A program made the translations under genes and the position numbers. This document shows, piece by piece, positions 58,844 through 64,000 of a stretch of DNA of 64,000 nucleotides. The notes beneath the pieces are model-generated. The model was not told the DNA's origin, did not search any database, and saw only the letters and a list, made by a program, of their open reading frames with translations. Origin of the DNA: Rhodocollybia butyracea (taxonomy: Eukaryota > Basidiomycota > Agaricomycetes > Agaricales > Omphalotaceae); NCBI GenBank assembly GCA_015501585.1, contig JADNRY010000018.1, positions 62,001 through 126,000 on the forward strand, written 5' to 3'. Numbering within the stretch: position 1 is the stretch's first letter; every line of letters begins with the position of its first letter.

Positions 58844-59970
58844 ATGTCGCACTCAAGGTCCAACCACTCTGATATCTTCATCAACTACGATCACCAATTA
58901 AACGAAATCATCGATCCCAGAATTCAGGCCGATGCCCAGAGAATCGCTAAGCGCATATCCGCTAAACCGGGCTCGCGCCCTTCGAACGGTTTTATGGCCT
59001 TTAAACATCATCGTAGTGAAGATCCGCAAAGTAGGGATCCCCTGAAAGCAGGAGAAGACTGGAACAACCTATCTGCATCCGAAAAGCAGAAATGGGATTC
59101 GGTCTACGAGGCCAGCAAAAGATCTCATCCCCGCACTCAGAGTAAGAATGCTCGCGAAAGTGCGTCGCCCTCGGCCCATCGCTCTAAACGACCCCAGAGT
59201 TGTACGTTTTGTCAAACGAGATCTAGACCACCCCCCTCACGAAATTTGATAGCACGACATTCGCAGGCTGACCGTTCAAGTCATCGTTTGGACAACCATT
59301 CTGGAGCTCCAACTGATCGTGAGTCACTGTTTGCATCAATACAAGATGGTTTCACTCACCTTGCAAGTAGACTCAAGTTTCTCGCCATCGCATTACCCCA
59401 TGCCAGCTATGCAGGAAACGTCCCATTCATCTTGGGGTCCCTCGGCTTCTTACAACGATGCATCTGCTTTTAATTACGGCGGTGCAATGAATCCACGTAC
59501 GTCGAATACGCGGTCAAGGGGAGCCCGATAATAATTACCCCCTTGTAGCCTTTCATAACCCATACACTGGGGCAGTAGCTACTCCCAGCGCTTCGCAGTG
59601 TGAGCATTATCCTTAAATTTGTCAATAGGTGGTTCAATACTGACCTATTGGACTCATAGCTGGCTGGCCTTCATACTCCGATCCATCTGCTGCATTTTAC
59701 CCTGCCCAAGGCGGTATGTCCGCGCACGGCACGACATCATCTACCTTCACTCCTGAGTATGGCTACTATGAGCAGGAGCAGTCAGGATTTAACCACTCAT
59801 CTCACCATACCTTTACACCTGCCCCTACGCACTATCCTAATACTGCTCCACGTTATCCTCCGTATCATTCTTCAGGCGAAGCTATGAACCGGCAAGGTCA
59901 ATGGGGGGAACACGCCTATAAACAGAGAGGGCCCTCAGGGGAGCATCACGCGGGAGGATGGCAGGGATAG
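58844..59970 (+). CDS. HMG-box-like transcription factor
   Basis: Exons 58844-59318, 59368-59496, 59549-59599 and 59660-59970 keep frame and give 321 residues. The HMG-like region spans about residues 45-97: RPSNGFMAFKHH (helix 1 start), EDWNNLSASEKQKWDSVYEA (helices 2-3) and a basic end. It is shorter than the usual ~70 residues between helix 1 and the conserved W. The C-terminal part is low complexity, rich in Ser, Pro, Tyr and His (SHHTFTPAPTHYPN), as in activation domains. Such proteins bind the DNA minor groove. The RPSNGFMAF start is of the MATA/SOX type, but no pheromone, receptor or homeodomain mating gene lies nearby. Confidence 0.82.
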
Positions 59971-60751
59971 TTCTCACTCTATAACCTTCTGCAATCTTCT
60001 TATACCAGCTCACGACACTTTTCCCTCTTTCTGGAAGTCCTTGTTTTTCTTTGGGGTTTAATCTATGTTTGTTACAGTTAATTATATTGCTATACTTATA
60101 GACGTTTGTACTTTTCTCAATTAATTGGTTGTCAAACCGACGAATGTGTGGGCCTTTTCGCCTTTGCTAACTGGAAATATTCTTCTTCGAGTAATGTTGG
60201 CACAAGCGGCGGTCGGGATATTCGCCAATTAAGGAATATGTGGCGCAATTCCTGCGGCATGGACTGTGAATTGCTCGGCACGACCCAAGAACATAAGCCG
60301 AATTGACACACGTAATGCGTTTCTTGGTCTCAACCACAACGAACTGCGTCTCATAAATCTCTACGATACAAACTGAAATACTACAATCAAAAAGTCTCAG
60401 CATAGCAGACTCAGAATACGCGGAGACTCATACTAGTAGTTCAAACGAGTCGTTACCGGTTACCTGTGAGCCAGTGGCGATGTATTGGTACTTTACTGAC
60501 GGTAGCATTCAGACTGCAAAGGGATGCATGCCCCCGCGTGTTGGTCGTTGATACGACCAAACTGCGTTTGTTTGCGACTTTAAAATAACCTGCTTTAGGC
60601 CTCTTTGGCGAACAGTAAAATTGATGGAACAATGCAAGGCCCTACATATAACAACCATTCCTCAAATGCTCAACGTCAACGCGTCAACGCCTAACCACTG
60701 CTATATCTAACCACTCCGAGACAACCCATTTCCTCCAGCTAATCCTTCACG
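59971..60751. other. Intergenic, no gene seen
   Basis: Only short frames without support. Confidence 0.5.
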
Positions 60752-61296
60752 ATGAGCGTCTTGAACATCTACGCCACCGACAAACCACTGCCAAAGTGGG
60801 AGGTATGATTTGTCCGCTTTTCAACGGCTTGATCTTATCCTGATATCTCGATGTCACACTCGTATAGCCTACCCCGCGAGCGCCTTGGCCAATTTCCAGA
60901 CCGGTCAACCCCAACGCTTACATTCAGTACTCTCGCGTTATTTTGGGTGCTGTGTGGCCACCGAAGCATCACCTGGCTGCTCTTAGCTCGGAAGATTTGT
61001 TACTTGAAGATCGTTTGGCTTCTGTGTCTATTCCATCGAATCCCGACTCGGTAGAGCTTACGCGACAACCTTCCGATGCGTGTAACTCAATGGGAGTCCG
61101 CGCTGCATCACTTCCCTCCGACTCTTCATCCAATATCGACGACTTTTCGTCGGCTGACAGAGTCATGGAGTCCGAGCATAGTACCCGGCCAGCGTCCGTC
61201 GAGCTTGGGATGGACGAGGACGAGGACGAGGAGAAACCTGTTCATCTTTTCGTTTCGTCTTGCGATCAATCAGGTAGCGCGCCTGTTGAGCCTTGA
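60752..61296 (+). CDS. Unknown small protein with acidic C terminus
   Basis: Exons 60752-60802 and 60868-61296 keep frame and give 159 residues. It starts MSVLNIYATDKPLPKWE and has AYIQYSRVILGAVWPPKHHL, a Ser-rich middle and a DEDEDEE run near the end. No domain recognised. The first intron has a GTATGA donor and a TATAG acceptor. Confidence 0.6.
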
Positions 61297-62492
61297 ATAT
61301 ACCGGCGAACAGTGCAAATTTCAGAGTGTCGGTTGTTGGAAAAACAACGATTCTAGATCTGTCTATGTATCTCTGGCTAGGCGTGTCAGTGTTCCGGAGG
61401 CAGCTTGGCTGTAGACCATTCATGGCTAGTATGTATAGCATCGGTTTTATCTGGATACTCCTTGTGTAACTGGGCAATCACGTCCAACGTATGACTGGTA
61501 TTTGTGACTGCTGGCTGAAAAAGAGTTACTTTCCACTTGTCATAGCCGGCTTTCTGGGATCTTGGATATTCCCCTTTCGATTGTTTTGGGCTGTTGATCT
61601 GTACACGTCTACAGGAAACGAAGCTTCTCCAAAGACTGACGGAAGTGTAGTACGTGCTAGGCGGCATCAAAGTGGAAGCAGTAGCATGGATATGGCTCAT
61701 ATCGATGAATATCGACCACCATTGGCCCGGGATAGCTGAATTCGAAACAAAATGAGGATGTGACGGGATCGCAAATGTCTGCCAACGTAACCAACGTAAG
61801 CCGAATATCAAAAGAGTCTTTGTATAGTGGCAGAGCATGAGCGAGACAATTTGTGACAGCGCCCGAGATTCACGTTGGGGTTTAGGGAGACAGGCTGTAA
61901 AATGTTTGGACAAAACTGAAGAATTTGACAGTGAAAAGCTTCTTGATAGACCATGGCAAATATATTGTCGAGCGTATCGTTACGAAGCTGCTGGCATGTA
62001 TTAGCGCCCATGACTAGAAAGTCAGACTACAAGAATCGGACAGACTGGTCGTGAGTGTTCTGTATTGTTTCCTTTTGATTTAGGAGCTCGTCTTCGGTCT
62101 TCTGTAATCGATTCTATCGGATATGGTGGTGCGACCAGCAATAGTAATCGGACAGCCGGGTACCTCGGGTGTTGTCTAAGTCGAGCTGCTTCGAGCCTGA
62201 AGCATTTACTTATATACTGGTTCTCTCTTTCACTACTCAAACCTTCTGCCACCTGTCTCTGTCACTCTCTGATCTCCTCCTTTTGATCGGGTGTCTACTC
62301 TACACTCATCGCAGCACTCAAAGAGTCGCTGGACGAAAAAGATATACATTTGTGTTAGATTAAGTATACTTAGGTACACATGTACCGACTTTGTTCAAAA
62401 AATTGAAAGACAAGCGACATCAAGAGCTGTATGGAAGGAAGAAAGTAAGTAAATTACTCGACCGAGTCTGGGATATGGAAAGACATCTTACA
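61297..62492. other. Intergenic, no convincing gene
   Basis: Overlapping frames on both strands at 61386-61913 and 61491-61739 have no domains. Neither is called. Confidence 0.45.
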
Positions 62493-63659
62493 TCATCGTA
62501 TCATCCGCAATGCCTTTGAAGTTGGAGAGCATTCTCCTTCGATGATCAGGTACTCTCTTTTTGCTCTCTTCAACCAGTCTGCTGCAAGCTGCCTTTTGTT
62601 CAGACGCGCGAGTCTTGCAGCACCATACCACAGAATTTGCGCATAGTGAACCACCAGCCCCTCTGCCTTTGCCATATTCAAACCATCTTGAAGCTCCAAC
62701 TGGGAAAGCGGCGCTTCACTGGGATTCATTTCCAACGTTCTAATAATCCGACCTACTTGTGTCCGGCGACCGTCGCTTGCCGCGGCTTCCGCGTCCGAGA
62801 CCGTGCAAGTATTACATCCGCACGCGAAGAAGTAGTCTTCCTTCAACCAAGATCGTCGCACTCTTCCTTGAGCAGCAATATTAACGTACATGATTGTGAT
62901 CTCCTCTCCGGCTTCTACATCTCTGATTGCACGCAGCTCACCAGAAAATGTGCCAAAGGAGAAGTAGTAATTGGAGTTGGGAGTGCATGAGTGATTTACT
63001 CGCGAGATTGTAGGGAATATACCAACGAAGTCGTTTGCGGGATCCGGCTCTTCAGCGATGTCATGCGTGAGGAAGTTCGTTCTCAGGATTCCTAGTAACT
63101 CGTGTGTTTCGGGACCGAAAGAATTTTTGAGCGCGTAAATTGCATTTTGGGAAGCCTGTGCAAGACCATTGACTGCGCCAAGGTAGAAGTATCCATTTGT
63201 ATCTGTATAGTCGATGGGACGAGCAATGCGTTTTCGTTGTGCGTATACTGGACGTTCGTTGACCAGAAGCTCTCCTGCTCTAATTCTGCGTGTGGCTACC
63301 ATCCCAACACCTTTTCCCTCAACCTCGCTGATCTCGTATGCGGGCTGGCGAATTGGGGGGAGAACAGTATCCCAAACACTCCATTTCGCAATCTTAATGA
63401 GAGACATGATGTTGTCGACAACTACAGTGGTGTTTTTACCATGTGGAAGGTAGAGGTAACCCGGGAGCGAAGGGGCATCTCTATCACATTGGACGATTTT
63501 CGGCTGCTTCGAGAGCTCGCGAGTACGCAGACCAGCATCCGTCGATGCCATGATAGTACTTTCATTGTGACTCAGTGCAGAGCTAGCGCTTACACGAGAA
63601 GACTCTGGGTCAGCTTTGTTTCGAGACTTTTTGTCGTTGACGAGAAACCCACGCCTCAT
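62493..63659 (-). CDS. SET-domain protein (putative protein-lysine methyltransferase)
   Basis: One exon of 388 residues. The SET domain begins near residue 109 with EISEVEGKGVGMVATRRIRA. It contains RVNHSCTPN at 220-228, the pseudoknot motif that binds S-adenosylmethionine, and GEEITIMYVN at 251-260. The post-SET motif CGCNTC (280-285) gives three Cys that would bind zinc with the NHSC cysteine. The C-terminal ~100 residues are helical, as in the SMYD-like fungal SET proteins. No MYND finger is seen. A TTTTTTCAG acceptor lies just before the ATG, so a 5' exon with an earlier start or untranslated leader is likely. Target lysine is unknown. Confidence 0.9.
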   Translation of the reverse strand: MRRGFLVNDKKSRNKADPESSRVSASSALSHNESTIMASTDAGLRTRELSKQPKIVQCDRDAPSLPGYLYLPHGKNTTVVVDNIMSLIKIAKWSVWDTVLPPIRQPAYEISEVEGKGVGMVATRRIRAGELLVNERPVYAQRKRIARPIDYTDTNGYFYLGAVNGLAQASQNAIYALKNSFGPETHELLGILRTNFLTHDIAEEPDPANDFVGIFPTISRVNHSCTPNSNYYFSFGTFSGELRAIRDVEAGEEITIMYVNIAAQGRVRRSWLKEDYFFACGCNTCTVSDAEAAASDGRRTQVGRIIRTLEMNPSEAPLSQLELQDGLNMAKAEGLVVHYAQILWYGAARLARLNKRQLAADWLKRAKREYLIIEGECSPTSKALRMIR

Positions 63660-64000
63660 TCTGAAAAAATCTACGCCAAATAAGTCGAGTTGTGAAGGGT
63701 AGACAGATTCAACAGGATCGGCCTACCTCGATGTGGTTTATGGGCCCTTGGAAGGGGAAGGTAAGGTCTTTTGGAGATTTAAAAGCGCAGTCGCAGTGAG
63801 AGTAAAATAGTAGATTAAGCTCAGGCCTGAGTCAAGTCTGCGTAAGTTAAGCTTTGAATCACCACGCGGTCCACACTGCCTTAGCCTCGATTCCCGAATC
63901 TGCACGGGACAAGTCTTTGGGTCAGCGTTCAGCTCCTACCATATACCTAGTAGATCCCTCCTTCTGAGTCTACATAATCAACTTTTCCTTATCCTAGGCA
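63660..64000. other. Upstream region of the SET gene, window edge
   Basis: Nothing else is recognised. A first exon of the SET gene may lie here. Confidence 0.5.

Noticed and set aside
58844..59970. Mating-type locus centred on the HMG-box gene
   Set aside because: No homeodomain pair, pheromone precursor or Ste3-type receptor is present nearby, and in mushrooms the mating loci use those genes.
61386..61913. Minus-strand frame of 175 codons
   Set aside because: Length is notable but composition is irregular and no domain or intron supports it; the opposite strand has an equally plausible frame.

Overview
The window looks like a piece of a basidiomycete (probably Agaricomycetes) nuclear chromosome. 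Genes are broken by many short introns of about 35-80 bases with GT..AG borders, one exon is only 10 nt long, and the protein families seen (VIT/von Willebrand A protein, YAT-type amino acid permease, old yellow enzyme, DHA1 major facilitator, fungal P-loop GTPase, multi-pass membrane protein, FHA, HMG-box and SET proteins) fit such a fungus. No species is claimed.

Left third (1-21.3 kb): a repeat-rich, gene-poor block. It opens with a satellite whose 308-bp unit is a dimer of two related ~154-bp halves, then a 39-bp minisatellite. Next comes a nest of transposons that can be taken apart to the base. LTR element A (3304-14970, target duplication GCTGA) carries in its 5' LTR both a 373-bp foldback MITE (3483-3855) and a second LTR element, B (4285-10606, target duplication GGCTT). 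Without the insertions the A 5' LTR is 844 bp, exactly the length of its 3' LTR. Both A and B encode only a Gag-like protein, with no protease, reverse transcriptase or integrase, and both gag frames are broken. To the right lies a solo LTR of the A family (15720-20092, target duplication CGTGT), split by a 3.5-kb terminal-inverted-repeat element C, which itself seems to hold a smaller element D. A tRNA-like gene on the minus strand follows.

The most striking signal is in the LTR of element B. Downstream of its TATA box lie 9 (5' LTR) or 10 (3' LTR) short imperfect repeats. The loop TTGAGCTATCTC is nearly constant, while the flanking arms differ from copy to copy yet remain largely self-complementary. 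This reads as an array of RNA hairpins with one conserved loop and covarying stems in the leader of the transcript.

Right two thirds (22-64 kb): ordinary single-copy genes. On the minus strand are a VIT/VWA protein, an amino acid permease with a one-base homopolymer frameshift, a decayed gene of unknown family surrounded by a 10-bp minisatellite, a small membrane protein, a P-loop GTPase, an FHA protein and a SET-domain protein. On the plus strand are a coiled-coil protein, an old yellow enzyme followed closely by a drug-type MFS transporter, a multi-pass membrane protein, a large Cys-containing conserved protein, an HMG-box protein and several small unknown proteins. The stretch 43.1-48.5 kb is nearly empty of convincing genes and holds a second, 189-bp MITE whose ends resemble those of element C.
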